A stretch of DNA of 38,410 bases, taken from positions 1 through 38,410 of the forward strand of contig DFGU01000097.1 in NCBI GenBank assembly GCA_002371785.1. Reading direction: 5' to 3'. The notes below the pieces were generated by a model. It searched no databases and was not told where the DNA came from. It worked only from the letters and a program-made list of their open reading frames with translations. The position numbers and the translations under genes are program-made. Each line of letters opens with the position of its first letter. Position 1 is the stretch's first letter. This document shows positions 23,646-31,746 of the stretch, piece after piece. The DNA comes from Bacteroidales bacterium UBA3742. GTDB taxonomy: Bacteria; Bacteroidota; Bacteroidia; Bacteroidales; Paludibacteraceae.

Positions 23646-24332
23646 ATGAACCGCAAAATACTGCTGACCGAATCGGATATCAGCCTGGCGACGATCCTGG
23701 TGGACTACCTCTCGGCGCAGGGCTATGAGCCCGTGGCGCATGTCCTGGATCAGGACACGCAGCGCCGCATCCTGTTGGGCGAATACGATCTGCTTTTGCT
23801 CTCGCAGAACCAGACCGAACAGTCCGTGCCGGAGCTGCTCACGCGTATGCGTCAGGCTGAGTGCACGACGCCCGTGGTGGTGCTGGCCGATTCGGGCGCC
23901 AAGGACGATGTGCTGCGGGCATTCCATTGCGGCTGCGATGACTACGTGGTAAAGCCCTTTAATATAGAGGTGCTGGTATGCCGTATAGTTGCCGTGCTAC
24001 GTCGCACCAGTCCGGAGAGCCTGGAGTCGCAGCAGACGCTGTTCCGCTTTCGTGGCGGCACGTTCGACGGCGTGCGTCAGCAGTTGACCGGCACCGATGG
24101 GGAGCCTATGCACCTCTCGGCACGGGAGAGCGAACTGCTCTTGCTGCTCTGTCGCCGAAAGGATACGGTGGTCAGCCGCCGACTGATACTGCGCCGCCTA
24201 TGGCATTCGGATGACCCCTTCTCGGCCAAGTCGCTGTCGGTGTTCGTGCACCGGTTGAGGACGTGGCTGCAACCCTTGGGCGTACAGATCATGCCGGTTC
24301 GTGGAAAAGGATATAAACTCGTGGAAATATAA
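23646..24332 (+). CDS. OmpR-family response regulator with degenerate receiver
   Basis: A 228-aa protein: a receiver domain (1-120) and a winged-helix DNA-binding domain (about 135-228; SARESELLLLLCRRKDTVVSRRLILRRLW, ending VRGKGYKLVEI). It aligns without gaps to RprY-type regulators, but the phospho-acceptor Asp is Ser53 (YDLLLLSQ where YDLxxLD is expected). The acidic pair is E-S-D, and the switch Thr is Ala (VVVLADSG). The conserved Lys (DYVVKPF) remains. It is therefore likely to work without phosphorylation. There is no histidine kinase beside it. Transcript probably leaderless. Followed 8 bp later by rpe. Confidence 0.9.
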   Translation: MNRKILLTESDISLATILVDYLSAQGYEPVAHVLDQDTQRRILLGEYDLLLLSQNQTEQSVPELLTRMRQAECTTPVVVLADSGAKDDVLRAFHCGCDDYVVKPFNIEVLVCRIVAVLRRTSPESLESQQTLFRFRGGTFDGVRQQLTGTDGEPMHLSARESELLLLLCRRKDTVVSRRLILRRLWHSDDPFSAKSLSVFVHRLRTWLQPLGVQIMPVRGKGYKLVEI

Positions 24333-24340
24333 CAGATACT

Positions 24341-24985
24341 ATGAAACTGATAGCACCCAGCGTTTTATCGGCCGACTTTGGACATCTGGCCGATGACCTT
24401 GAGATGATCAACCGCAGCGAGGCCGACTGGCTGCACGTAGATGTGATGGACGGTACGTTTGTGCCGAACATATCGTTCGGTTTTCCCCTGATGGAGCCGA
24501 TGCGCAAGTACTGCACCAAGCCGCTGGATGTCCACCTGATGATCGTGCATCCCGAGAAATACGTGGAGCGCTTCTGCGACGCCGGCGCCTGGTCGGTGGG
24601 TTTCCACCTGGAGGCCGTGGACGATCCGCTGCCTATCCTCGATCTGATCCGCGCCAAGGGCGTACGTACCTGCCTCACGATCAATCCCGACATCGCCGTA
24701 GAGCGACTGGTGTCCTACCTGGACAAGGTGGATATGGTGCTGCTCATGTCGGTGTTTGCCGGCTTTGGCGGCCAGAAATTCATTCCCGAGACCATGAGCA
24801 AGATCCGCTTTATCCGTCAGGAGATCGAGCGCCGCGGACTGCAGACGCTCATCGAGATCGACGGCGGCGTGAATGCCGAGAATGCGGCGGAGCTGTTCCG
24901 CGCCGGTGCGGATGTGCTGGTAGCCGGTAGCGCCGTGTTCGGCAGCCCCGACCCCATCCGGACCATACATACCATGAAAAACTAA
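24341..24985 (+). CDS. rpe: Ribulose-phosphate 3-epimerase
   Basis: Interconverts ribulose 5-phosphate and xylulose 5-phosphate in the pentose phosphate pathway. The 214-aa TIM barrel has APSVLSADF, HVDVMDGTFVPN, DVHLMI and EIDGGV, carrying the metal and catalytic residues. One deviation: the loop usually written MSVNPGFGGQ reads MSVFAGFGGQ here, so the conserved Asn-Pro is Phe-Ala. It is probably still an epimerase, as all catalytic residues are kept. Between the response regulator and a barrel-protein gene, all closely spaced. Confidence 0.93.
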   Translation: MKLIAPSVLSADFGHLADDLEMINRSEADWLHVDVMDGTFVPNISFGFPLMEPMRKYCTKPLDVHLMIVHPEKYVERFCDAGAWSVGFHLEAVDDPLPILDLIRAKGVRTCLTINPDIAVERLVSYLDKVDMVLLMSVFAGFGGQKFIPETMSKIRFIRQEIERRGLQTLIEIDGGVNAENAAELFRAGADVLVAGSAVFGSPDPIRTIHTMKN

Positions 24986-24992
24986 AGATTCT

Positions 24993-25739
24993 ATGATACG
25001 CAAACCATTCATTCTACTGTTGCTCCTCTTGGCCGCTGTCATGATGCAGGCCGAGATCGTGACGCTCAAGAACGGCACCCAGGTGCGCGGCCAGATATTG
25101 GTTCAGAACGACGAGGTGGTCATCCTGCGCGATGCCTCCGGTGCCCGCTACCAGTACCCCCGTGCCGAGGTAGTGAGCATCGCCGAAGAAACGCAGACCG
25201 TGCAGGTGGAGGAAGAAGTGAAAACCGTAGGCGAGGGGCATAAGAAGAAAGCCAGCATTCTGCTGGAGCCCAGCGTCGGTGCGGCGATCTTGCCTAACGA
25301 CGGCAAGACGGGCGTAGCCTACAGCGTGGACCTGCTGGTGGGTTCGCACAACTTGGCCGACCGCCGTATCTTCGTAGGTGGCGGTCTGGGCTATCACGGT
25401 GATGCGGTGGGGAATAAGTACCATTTCCTGCCTATCCAGGCTGCCCTGCGTATGCCGCTCGTGGTGGGCAAGCATGCCCCGCTGATGGGTATGTCGCTGG
25501 GCTACGGCGTAGCGCTGAGCAAACAGTACGTGGGTGGTATCTATGCCGAGGTGCTGTTCGGCTACCGCTACGAGATCAATAGTAAGACGGCTATCGGCCT
25601 ATCGGCCGACGTGCGTTTCCAGCAGGCCCGCATGACGGTCTCCGAGACGCCCGACCCGCTCGTACCGGGAACTACCTATACGAATCAAGCCGGTCGTAGC
25701 ATTGTACGAACCGGCTTGAAATTCTCGTTGTTCTTCTAG
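24993..25739 (+). CDS. Putative outer-membrane beta-barrel protein
   Basis: A 248-aa protein with a signal peptide (about 1-20), an N-terminal piece resembling a short SH3-like or Sm-like strand set (EIVTLKNGTQVRGQILVQNDEVVILRD), an acidic-then-basic linker (about 68-90) and about eight amphipathic strands ending in FSLFF, a typical outer-membrane insertion signal. Function unknown. It starts 7 bp after rpe; its stop is 7 bp from the convergent rpoD stop. A hairpin is embedded in its last codons. Confidence 0.78.
   Translation: MIRKPFILLLLLLAAVMMQAEIVTLKNGTQVRGQILVQNDEVVILRDASGARYQYPRAEVVSIAEETQTVQVEEEVKTVGEGHKKKASILLEPSVGAAILPNDGKTGVAYSVDLLVGSHNLADRRIFVGGGLGYHGDAVGNKYHFLPIQAALRMPLVVGKHAPLMGMSLGYGVALSKQYVGGIYAEVLFGYRYEINSKTAIGLSADVRFQQARMTVSETPDPLVPGTTYTNQAGRSIVRTGLKFSLFF
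25686..25718. terminator. Hairpin in coding end, probable terminator for convergent genes
   Basis: CAAGCCGGT (25686-25694) pairs with ACCGGCTTG (25710-25718), extended by CGTA and TACG with one bulged A, loop GCATTG. It lies inside the last 20 codons of the barrel gene because there is no room between its stop and that of rpoD. The T-run is weak, so termination is inferred. Confidence 0.55.
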
Positions 25740-25746
25740 GGGAGAC

Positions 25747-26607
25747 TTATCCCAGATAGGTCTGCAGGATGTGACTACGCTGTCCCGCTTTGAGGCGGCG
25801 TATTGCTTTTTCCTTAATTTGACGCACGCGCTCACGCGTGAGGTTCAGGTCCTCACCGATCTCCTCCAGGGTCTTCTCCGGGCATCCGATGCCGAAGAAC
25901 TGACGCAGGATGTCAGCCTCACGGGTGGTCAGGGTGGCCAGCGCACGGTCCACCTCACGCTGCAGCGACTCGTTGATCAGTCCGCGGTCGGCGTTGGGGG
26001 AATCCTCGTTGACCATCACGTCGATCAGGCTGTTGTCCTCGCCCTCTACAAACGGAGCATCCACGCTGATGTGACGACCCGACATCTTGAGCGTGTCGGC
26101 GATCTTATCTACCGGGATGTCCAGTTCCTCGGCCAACTCCTCGGCCGACGGCTTGCGCTCGTGGATCTGCTCAAAGCGCTGGAAGGCCTTGCTGATCTTG
26201 TTGAGCGAACCTACCTGGTTGAGCGGCAGACGCACAATACGGCTTTGCTCGGCCAGGGCTTGCAGGATCGACTGACGAATCCACCATACGGCATACGAGA
26301 TGAACTTAAAACCACGGGTCTCATCGAATTTCTCTGCTGCCTTGATCAGTCCGAGGTTGCCCTCGTTGATCAGGTCGGGCAGCGTCAGACCCTGGTTCTG
26401 GTACTGCTTGGCTACCGACACTACGAAACGCAGGTTCGAACGTGTCAGTTTCTCCAGCGCAGCACGGTCACCGTTACGGATACGACCCGCCAACTCCACC
26501 TCTTCCTCGACGGATATCAGGTCCTCACGACCGATCTCCTGGAGGTATTTGTCCAGCGAAGCCGACTCACGGTTGGTGATCGATTTTGTAATCTTTAGTT
26601 GACGCAT
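25747..26607 (-). CDS. rpoD: Primary RNA polymerase sigma factor
   Basis: A 286-aa sigma-70 protein in the short form used as the housekeeping sigma in Bacteroidetes. It starts MRQLKITKSITNRESASLDKYLQEIGRE, the known N-terminus. Region 2 has LPDLINEGNLGLIKAAEKFDETRGFKFISYAVWWIRQSI (core binding and -10-type recognition); region 4 has LEEIGEDLNLTRERVRQIKEKAIRRLK (helix-turn-helix). It presumably reads the TTTG/TAnnTTTG promoters listed here. No convincing promoter is visible in the 150 bp upstream; read-through from the tRNA gene is possible. Confidence 0.96.
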   Translation of the reverse strand: MRQLKITKSITNRESASLDKYLQEIGREDLISVEEEVELAGRIRNGDRAALEKLTRSNLRFVVSVAKQYQNQGLTLPDLINEGNLGLIKAAEKFDETRGFKFISYAVWWIRQSILQALAEQSRIVRLPLNQVGSLNKISKAFQRFEQIHERKPSAEELAEELDIPVDKIADTLKMSGRHISVDAPFVEGEDNSLIDVMVNEDSPNADRGLINESLQREVDRALATLTTREADILRQFFGIGCPEKTLEEIGEDLNLTRERVRQIKEKAIRRLKAGQRSHILQTYLG

Positions 26608-26757
26608 ATCTTTATAAAACTATGTACAAATATTAGGGCTTTTGCCCTGGTCGGGATTTCTTCGTAATCCCTATGCAGCTTGCAAGGCAATCTGCACATC
26701 CGTTCATTTCGTTTTGTCTTACAAGCGAGCTTGACGACAAATCGTTCTGAACGTCTG

Positions 26758-26831
26758 TGATCCGGTCGGGATTCGAACCCGAGACCCACAGCTTAGAAGG
26801 CTGTTGCTCTATCCAGCTGAGCTACCGGACC
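26758..26831 (-). tRNA. tRNA-Arg (anticodon UCU)
   Basis: A 74-nt cloverleaf on the minus strand: acceptor arms GGTCCGG and CCGGATC (one G-U), D arm AGCTCAGCTGGATAGAGC, anticodon stem ACAGC/GCTGT around loop CTTCTAA (anticodon TCT), and T loop TTCGAAT. Discriminator base A; CCA is not encoded. Reads AGA codons. Confidence 0.96.
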
Positions 26832-26855
26832 CGCCTAGTTAGGCAAAATAGGGCG

Positions 26856-26887
26856 CAAAATTACTACTTTTTTTTCAAATACGCAAA
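26856..26887 (-). promoter_or_regulatory. tRNA-Arg promoter
   Basis: On the minus strand: TTTG (complement of 26884-26887) in TTTTTTTTGCGTATTTG, 20 bp, TAATTTTG (complement of 26856-26863). The T-run merging with the -33 box may also end the mpl transcript, after a small CGTAA/TTACG inverted repeat. Confidence 0.8.
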
Positions 26888-26900
26888 AAAAATCGTAATT

Positions 26901-28229
26901 TTACGCATTTTTTAGCAGTTCCGTGGCAAATTCCTTAACATTTACCCCGTCGAACGTACCGCTGGACATCATGAGCAGCGCCGCGTTGCTATAGCTTATT
27001 CCCTTCAGTCGCTCCTGCAACGCCGCGCTCTCCGTGAATACTTCTACATTTTCCGTGCCAAAGGCCTCGCGAACTTCCTCTTTTGTGATCGGTGTCAGTC
27101 GTTTGTGCTCAATCACCTTGGGATTGAAATAGACGAATGCCATATCGGCCTCGGCCATGCAGTCCTTGTATTGCGGCAGGAAGTCGGCCATTAGGCTGGA
27201 GAATGTATGTAGCTCCATGCAGGCGATGAGTCGCTTCTCGGGGTAGCGCTCGCGTACGGCGTTCACCGTGGCGCGCAGCTTGCTGGGCGAGTGGGCGAAG
27301 TCTTTGTAAGCGACGCTCGTCTCGGTCTCGCAGATCTTCTCCAAGCGGTTGCTCGCACCGGTAAAGGTCGAGATCTCGCGGTAGAAATCGTCCGGACTGA
27401 CGCCGATGCAGTGGCAAGCCAACATCGCGGCTTGCAGGTTCTGCATGTTATGGCGTCCGAAGACTTGCATCCGGACGTCACCCTCGTAGGCGTCGTACGG
27501 AATGCAGGTGATGTCCTTACGGGCGCCGGCAGCTATCTGGCGCAGGTTCTCGTCGCCCTGGTAGTAGATAAACTGACCATTCGGCTCGAAACTATGCACA
27601 AACTGCCGGAACGTATCCACATATTGCGGAAAAGTGGGGAACACGTTGATATGGTCCCAGGCTATTCCCGTCAGGATAGCTATGTGGGGGTGGTACCATA
27701 GGAACTTGCTGCGCAGGTCCAGCGGACTGGTCAGGTACTCATCGCCCTCAAACACAGCGTATTTCGCCGTGTCACTCAGGCGCACCATACGCTCAAAGCC
27801 CTCGATTTGGGCACCCACCATATAGTCGGCCTCGATGCCCAGACGCTGCAGCACATAGAGGATCATCGACGTCGTGGTGGTCTTGCCGTGGCTACCGCCT
27901 ACCACGATGCGTATCTTGTCCTTGGTCTGCTCATAAAGGTACTCGGGGAAGGAGTATATCTTGAGTCCCAGCTCGCGGGCACGCACCAGTTCGGGGTTGT
28001 CCTCACGGGCATGCATACCCAGGATGATGGCATCGATGTCCGGGGTGATACGCTCCGGATGCCATCCCATCTCGTCGGGCAGCAGACCGGCCTCTCGCAG
28101 GTGGGTGAGCGCCGGGTCGAAGATCTCGTCGTCCGACCCGGTCACCCTGTAGCCCTCTTTCTGCGCCACGGCCAAGGCCAAGTTGTGCATCGCCGCACCG
28201 CCTATAGCTATAAAGTGGATTTTAGTCAT
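26901..28229 (-). CDS. mpl: UDP-N-acetylmuramate:tripeptide ligase Mpl
   Basis: Recycles cell-wall tripeptide by joining it to UDP-MurNAc with ATP. The 442-aa Mur ligase has the N-terminal IHFIAIGGAAMHNLA loop, SDDEIFDP, the ATP loop GGSHGKTTTT and GIAWDHINVF in the central domain, and FAHSPSKLRATVNAVRERYP in the C-terminal domain. Glu in FEGDEYLTSPLD is the metal ligand seen in this subgroup, which supports Mpl over MurC. Directly downstream of tig, across an octamer array. Confidence 0.92.
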   Translation of the reverse strand: MTKIHFIAIGGAAMHNLALAVAQKEGYRVTGSDDEIFDPALTHLREAGLLPDEMGWHPERITPDIDAIILGMHAREDNPELVRARELGLKIYSFPEYLYEQTKDKIRIVVGGSHGKTTTTSMILYVLQRLGIEADYMVGAQIEGFERMVRLSDTAKYAVFEGDEYLTSPLDLRSKFLWYHPHIAILTGIAWDHINVFPTFPQYVDTFRQFVHSFEPNGQFIYYQGDENLRQIAAGARKDITCIPYDAYEGDVRMQVFGRHNMQNLQAAMLACHCIGVSPDDFYREISTFTGASNRLEKICETETSVAYKDFAHSPSKLRATVNAVRERYPEKRLIACMELHTFSSLMADFLPQYKDCMAEADMAFVYFNPKVIEHKRLTPITKEEVREAFGTENVEVFTESAALQERLKGISYSNAALLMMSSGTFDGVNVKEFATELLKNA

Positions 28230-28303
28230 TTGGTTTATTAGTTTATCAGTTGATTGGTTGATTCGGAATATAAACTCATAAACCTATCAACTCATCAACC
28301 AAA
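28230..28303 (-). repeat. Inverted pair of octamer arrays filling the tig-mpl gap
   Basis: Left arm TTGGTTTA, TTAGTTTA, TCAGTTGA, TTGGTTGA; 10-bp centre; right arm AAACTCAT, AAACCTAT, CAACTCAT, CAACCAAA. This makes 32+10+32 bp, exactly the space between the mpl start and the tig stop. The right arm is roughly the reverse complement of the left (about 23 of 32 positions), so a long imperfect hairpin can form in the mRNA. Confidence 0.9.
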
Positions 28304-29638
28304 TTACTGGAACAATTTTCCAAACTCCTCGTGCGAGATAGCTTTCTCCTCGATCTTGGCTACGCCACGCAGGGCGTCGTAGATCTTGTTCTCAGCCACG
28401 CGCTCTACGATACCGCGCAGTTGATCCTCCTTCTTGAGCATATCCTGTGCGAAGCTCTCCAGGTACTTGTCCTCTACGTGCATCATGCCGTACTGCATGA
28501 ACTGCATGCGGGCAACCTCCTTGGCATACGCCTCTACATCCTCTTTCTGGATCTCGATACCGAAGGCTTTCAGCAGTTGGTCCTTAGCCAGGTGCCATTT
28601 CAGTTCCTCCAACATCTGCGGGAAGTCCTTATCGAGTTGCTCCTCGGTCATCTTGTCGTTGGTAGCCAGTACCCAGCGGCGCAGGAAGGCCTCGGGGAAG
28701 GCCACCTTCTCCATCTTCTTCAGGATGGCAGCCTTGGCGTCCAGACCGAATTTGTACTTCGAGTCCTCGGCCATGTTCTGCTCAATTTCCGCCTTGATGC
28801 GTGCGCGGAACTCAGCCTCGTCCTTCGGGGCGTTCTCGCCATATACCTTGGCAAACAGCTCGCCGTCGATCTTAGCAGCCTCGTGGCGGGTGATCGACTG
28901 GATTTCAAACGTGAAGTCCGACTCCAGACCCTCGGCCTGCTCCTTGGTGATCGACAGCATGGAGCTTACCTCCACCTCGCTGCCGTAGGCCTTCATCGGG
29001 TTGAAGGTCACCACGTCACCTTTCTTCACCTTTGCGAACAGCTTCTGCTGCTTCTTGTCCTGCATATACTGCGGGTTGAGGATGGCGTTCTCCTTCACGA
29101 TACCGCCCTCTTTCTGCTCGGTCAGCGTACCGCGCAGGATGTCGCCTTCCTGGGCGGCGTCCACCTCTACGTACTCGCCGTAGCGGGCAGCGTAGCTCTC
29201 GGCCTGACGTTGTACCATCTCGTCGGTTACCTCGATCTTGTACTCGGTCAGCTTGTTCTTGCCGGTCAGCTTGGCGTCAAACTCCGGCGCTACAGCGATG
29301 TCGAACGCAAAGGTAAACGTGTCCTGCTCGTCCATGTCGATGTTGGGCGTCAGCTCGTTGTTGGGCATCGGATCGCCCAGGATAGCGAGCTTGTTGTCCT
29401 CGATGTGCTTCTGCAGGTTCTCACCTACCAGCTTGTTCAGTACGTCGGCCAGTACACCCTTGCCGTACATCTTCTTCACCAGTCCCAGGGGTACCATACC
29501 CGGACGGAAGCCCGGGATCTGGGCTTTCTGACGAACCTGCTTCAGTTGCTTCTGTACCTCGTCTTGGTAATCAGCCGGCTCGATCGTGAGCGTCACAACG
29601 GCCTGCAGGTCTTTCAATTCACTTTGTTCAATTTTCAT
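28304..29638 (-). CDS. tig: Trigger factor
   Basis: Ribosome-bound chaperone with peptidyl-prolyl isomerase fold. The ATG at 29638 (MKIEQSELKDLQAVVTLTIEPADY) is chosen over a longer frame that begins in non-coding sequence, giving 444 aa. The ribosome-docking motif GFRPGMVP is clear (family GFRxGKxP, here with Met for Lys). The central domain is PPIase-like but divergent, as usual in Bacteroidetes. A Glu/Lys-rich C-terminal chaperone domain follows. Between typA and mpl on the same strand. Confidence 0.93.
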   Translation of the reverse strand: MKIEQSELKDLQAVVTLTIEPADYQDEVQKQLKQVRQKAQIPGFRPGMVPLGLVKKMYGKGVLADVLNKLVGENLQKHIEDNKLAILGDPMPNNELTPNIDMDEQDTFTFAFDIAVAPEFDAKLTGKNKLTEYKIEVTDEMVQRQAESYAARYGEYVEVDAAQEGDILRGTLTEQKEGGIVKENAILNPQYMQDKKQQKLFAKVKKGDVVTFNPMKAYGSEVEVSSMLSITKEQAEGLESDFTFEIQSITRHEAAKIDGELFAKVYGENAPKDEAEFRARIKAEIEQNMAEDSKYKFGLDAKAAILKKMEKVAFPEAFLRRWVLATNDKMTEEQLDKDFPQMLEELKWHLAKDQLLKAFGIEIQKEDVEAYAKEVARMQFMQYGMMHVEDKYLESFAQDMLKKEDQLRGIVERVAENKIYDALRGVAKIEEKAISHEEFGKLFQ

Positions 29639-29659
29639 AATATAAAATGTTATTTTATT

Positions 29660-29758
29660 AGTCAAAAGTCGAAAGAAAAAAGACCGTAGCCTTTGGCTAC
29701 TAAAAGCCGCTTTTATCTTTGAGCGTAGCGGTCTTTCTTCTTTGAGCGAAGCGGTCTA
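29660..29758 (-). repeat. Composite AAGACCGC / GTCGAAA repeat between typA and tig
   Basis: Read with the genes, starting at the typA TAG: TAGACCGCTTCGCTCAAAGA, then AAGACCGCTACGCTCAAAGA, then AAAAGCGGC. A perfect small hairpin follows (GTAGCC, AAA, GGCTAC), then GGTCTTT (an inverted AAGACC), and finally TTTCGAC and TTTTGAC heptamers. It combines both repeat families and could form several RNA stems. Confidence 0.85.
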
Positions 29759-31570
29759 TGCTCTTCCGGCCCGCTTCCGCTCCAACTCGTCCAGGATGAT
29801 CTTGCGGATACGCATCGCATGCGGCGTCACCTCTACATACTCATCCTCCTTGATGTACTCCAGCGCCTCCTCCAGGCTCATACGTACCGGCGGTGGCAAC
29901 ACAGCCTTGTCGTCTGACGACTTGGTACGCATATTCGTCAGTTTCTTCGATTTGGTCACGTTGATCACGATATCGCCTTCCTTGGCGTTCTCGCCCACTA
30001 CCTGACCGGCATATACCTCCTCTTGCGGATCGATGAAGAAGCGGCCGCGGTCCTGCAGTTTATCCAGGGCATAGGCATACGCCGTGCCGGCTTCCATGGC
30101 GATCAGCGATCCGTTGTTGCGCTTCACGATATCGCCTTTCCAGGGCTGGTACTCCAGGAAGCGGTGGGCCATGATGGCCTCGCCGGCCGAGACGTTCATC
30201 ACGTAGGTACGCATACCCAGGATGCCGCGACTCGGGATGGTGAACTCCAGGTGGGTGCGGTCGTTGACCATCTCCATCTTGGTCATCTCGCCCTTGTGGG
30301 TCGAGACAAACTCGATGATCTTGCCTGCGCACTCCTCCGGCGTATTCACCGTCAGGCTCTCTATCGGTTCGCACCGTACGCCGTCTATCTCCTTGACGAT
30401 CACCTGCGGCTGACCTACCTGCAGCTCATAGCCCTCGCGACGCATGGTCTCGATGAGTACACTCAGGTGCAGCACGCCGCGTCCAAATACGCGCCAACTG
30501 TTCTCGGTCTGTCCGCGCTCTACGCGCAGCGCCAGGTTCTTCTCCAGTTCCTTGTTCAGGCGGTCCTGGATATGACGGCTGGTCACGTACTTACCGTCCT
30601 GTCCGAAGAAGGGCGAGTCGTTGATGCAGAAGGTCATCGACATCGTCGGTTCGTCGATAGCGATGGGTTTCAGCGGTTCCGGATTCTCGGCGTCGCAGAT
30701 GGTGTCGCCTATCTCAAAGCCATCAATACCGATCAGGGCGCATATGTCTCCGTTCCGTACCAGGTCGGTCTTCACGTGACCCATGCCCGAGAAGGTGTGC
30801 AGCTCCTTAATCTTGGTTTTCTGCATCGTGCCGTCTTTCTTGGCGAGCGTCACGGTCTGGCCGTCCTTCAGTTCGCCGCGGTGCAGACGACCTACGGCAA
30901 TACGACCTACGTAGGGGTTGTAGTCCAGGCTGGTGATCAGCATCTGGGGCGTACCGGGATTTTCCTGCGGGGCGGGGATGTACTCGATGATGGCGTCCAT
31001 GAGGTCCGTCAGGTCCGTCGTCGGCTTCTTCCAATCGGTGGACATCCATCCCTGCTTGGCGCTTCCGTACAGGGTCTGGAAGTCCAGCTGGTCGTCCGTG
31101 GCGTTCAGGTTGCACATCAGGTCAAATACCTCCTCTTGCACCTCGTCCGGACGGCAGTTGAGCTTATCCACTTTGTTGATCACCACGATGGGCTTCAGTC
31201 CGATCTCCAGCGCCTTCTGTAGCACAAAACGCGTCTGGGGCATCGCGCCCTCAAAGGCATCTACCAGCAGCAGTACGCCGTCGGCCATGTTCAGCACACG
31301 CTCCACCTCACCGCCGAAGTCGGCGTGACCCGGAGTGTCGATGATGTTGATCTTCGTTCCCTTGTACTCGATAGCCACGTTCTTGGCCAGGATGGTGATG
31401 CCGCGCTCACGCTCCAGGTCGTTGTTGTCCAGGATGAGTTCCTTGGGCTGATCGCTGAACTCCGACTGCTGACGACTAACGACATTCGCTGTGTAGAGCA
31501 TCTTGTCCACCAGCGTCGTTTTACCGTGATCCACGTGCGCGATAATCGCTATATTACGTATATTTTGCAT
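29756..31570 (-). CDS. typA: Translational GTPase TypA/BipA
   Basis: Ribosome-associated GTPase involved in 50S assembly and stress growth. The ATG at 31570 (MQNIRNIAIIAHVDHGKTTL) gives 604 aa, a normal length; the longer frame begins inside the promoter. G1 AHVDHGKT, switch II DTPGHADFGGEVER and NKVD (G4) are intact, followed by EF-G-like domains and the BipA-specific C-terminal domain. Its own promoter lies 33 bp upstream and probably also serves tig and mpl. Confidence 0.96.
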   Translation of the reverse strand: MQNIRNIAIIAHVDHGKTTLVDKMLYTANVVSRQQSEFSDQPKELILDNNDLERERGITILAKNVAIEYKGTKINIIDTPGHADFGGEVERVLNMADGVLLLVDAFEGAMPQTRFVLQKALEIGLKPIVVINKVDKLNCRPDEVQEEVFDLMCNLNATDDQLDFQTLYGSAKQGWMSTDWKKPTTDLTDLMDAIIEYIPAPQENPGTPQMLITSLDYNPYVGRIAVGRLHRGELKDGQTVTLAKKDGTMQKTKIKELHTFSGMGHVKTDLVRNGDICALIGIDGFEIGDTICDAENPEPLKPIAIDEPTMSMTFCINDSPFFGQDGKYVTSRHIQDRLNKELEKNLALRVERGQTENSWRVFGRGVLHLSVLIETMRREGYELQVGQPQVIVKEIDGVRCEPIESLTVNTPEECAGKIIEFVSTHKGEMTKMEMVNDRTHLEFTIPSRGILGMRTYVMNVSAGEAIMAHRFLEYQPWKGDIVKRNNGSLIAMEAGTAYAYALDKLQDRGRFFIDPQEEVYAGQVVGENAKEGDIVINVTKSKKLTNMRTKSSDDKAVLPPPVRMSLEEALEYIKEDEYVEVTPHAMRIRKIILDELERKRAGRA

Positions 31571-31602
31571 ATCAATTTTTGTTAACGGCCATAAAAAGCA
31601 TG

Positions 31603-31634
31603 CAAAAGTACTGCTTTTTTTTGATATACGCAAT
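31603..31634 (-). promoter_or_regulatory. typA promoter
   Basis: On the minus strand: ATTG (complement of 31631-31634, in TTGCGTATAT), 20 bp, TACTTTTG (complement of 31603-31610). The first position of the -33 box departs from consensus. Confidence 0.75.
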
Positions 31635-31681
31635 ACTTTTGCACTTTTTTTTGCAAATTTACGTCATTTTCGCAAATTTGC

Positions 31682-31730
31682 TACCCTTTAGGGTAAAAAA
31701 TCTTAGTCTATAAGATGTGCCCAAAGGGCA
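31682..31730 (-). terminator. Stacked hairpins ending the mini-protein gene
   Basis: Three inverted repeats read from the minus strand: TGCCC/GGGCA (31718-31730), then ATCTTA/TAAGAT (31700-31716) followed by TTTTTT, then TACCCT/AGGGTA (31682-31695). The middle one with its T-run is a good intrinsic terminator. A short doublet of GCAGTTG-like heptamers adjoins it at 31728-31741. Confidence 0.75.
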
Positions 31731-31746
31731 GTTGGCAGTTTTTCGG

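Noticed and set aside
26608..26757. rpoD promoter with TAATATTTG near 26630
   Set aside because: The box has an extra base and no TTTG at the right distance, so I could not support it.
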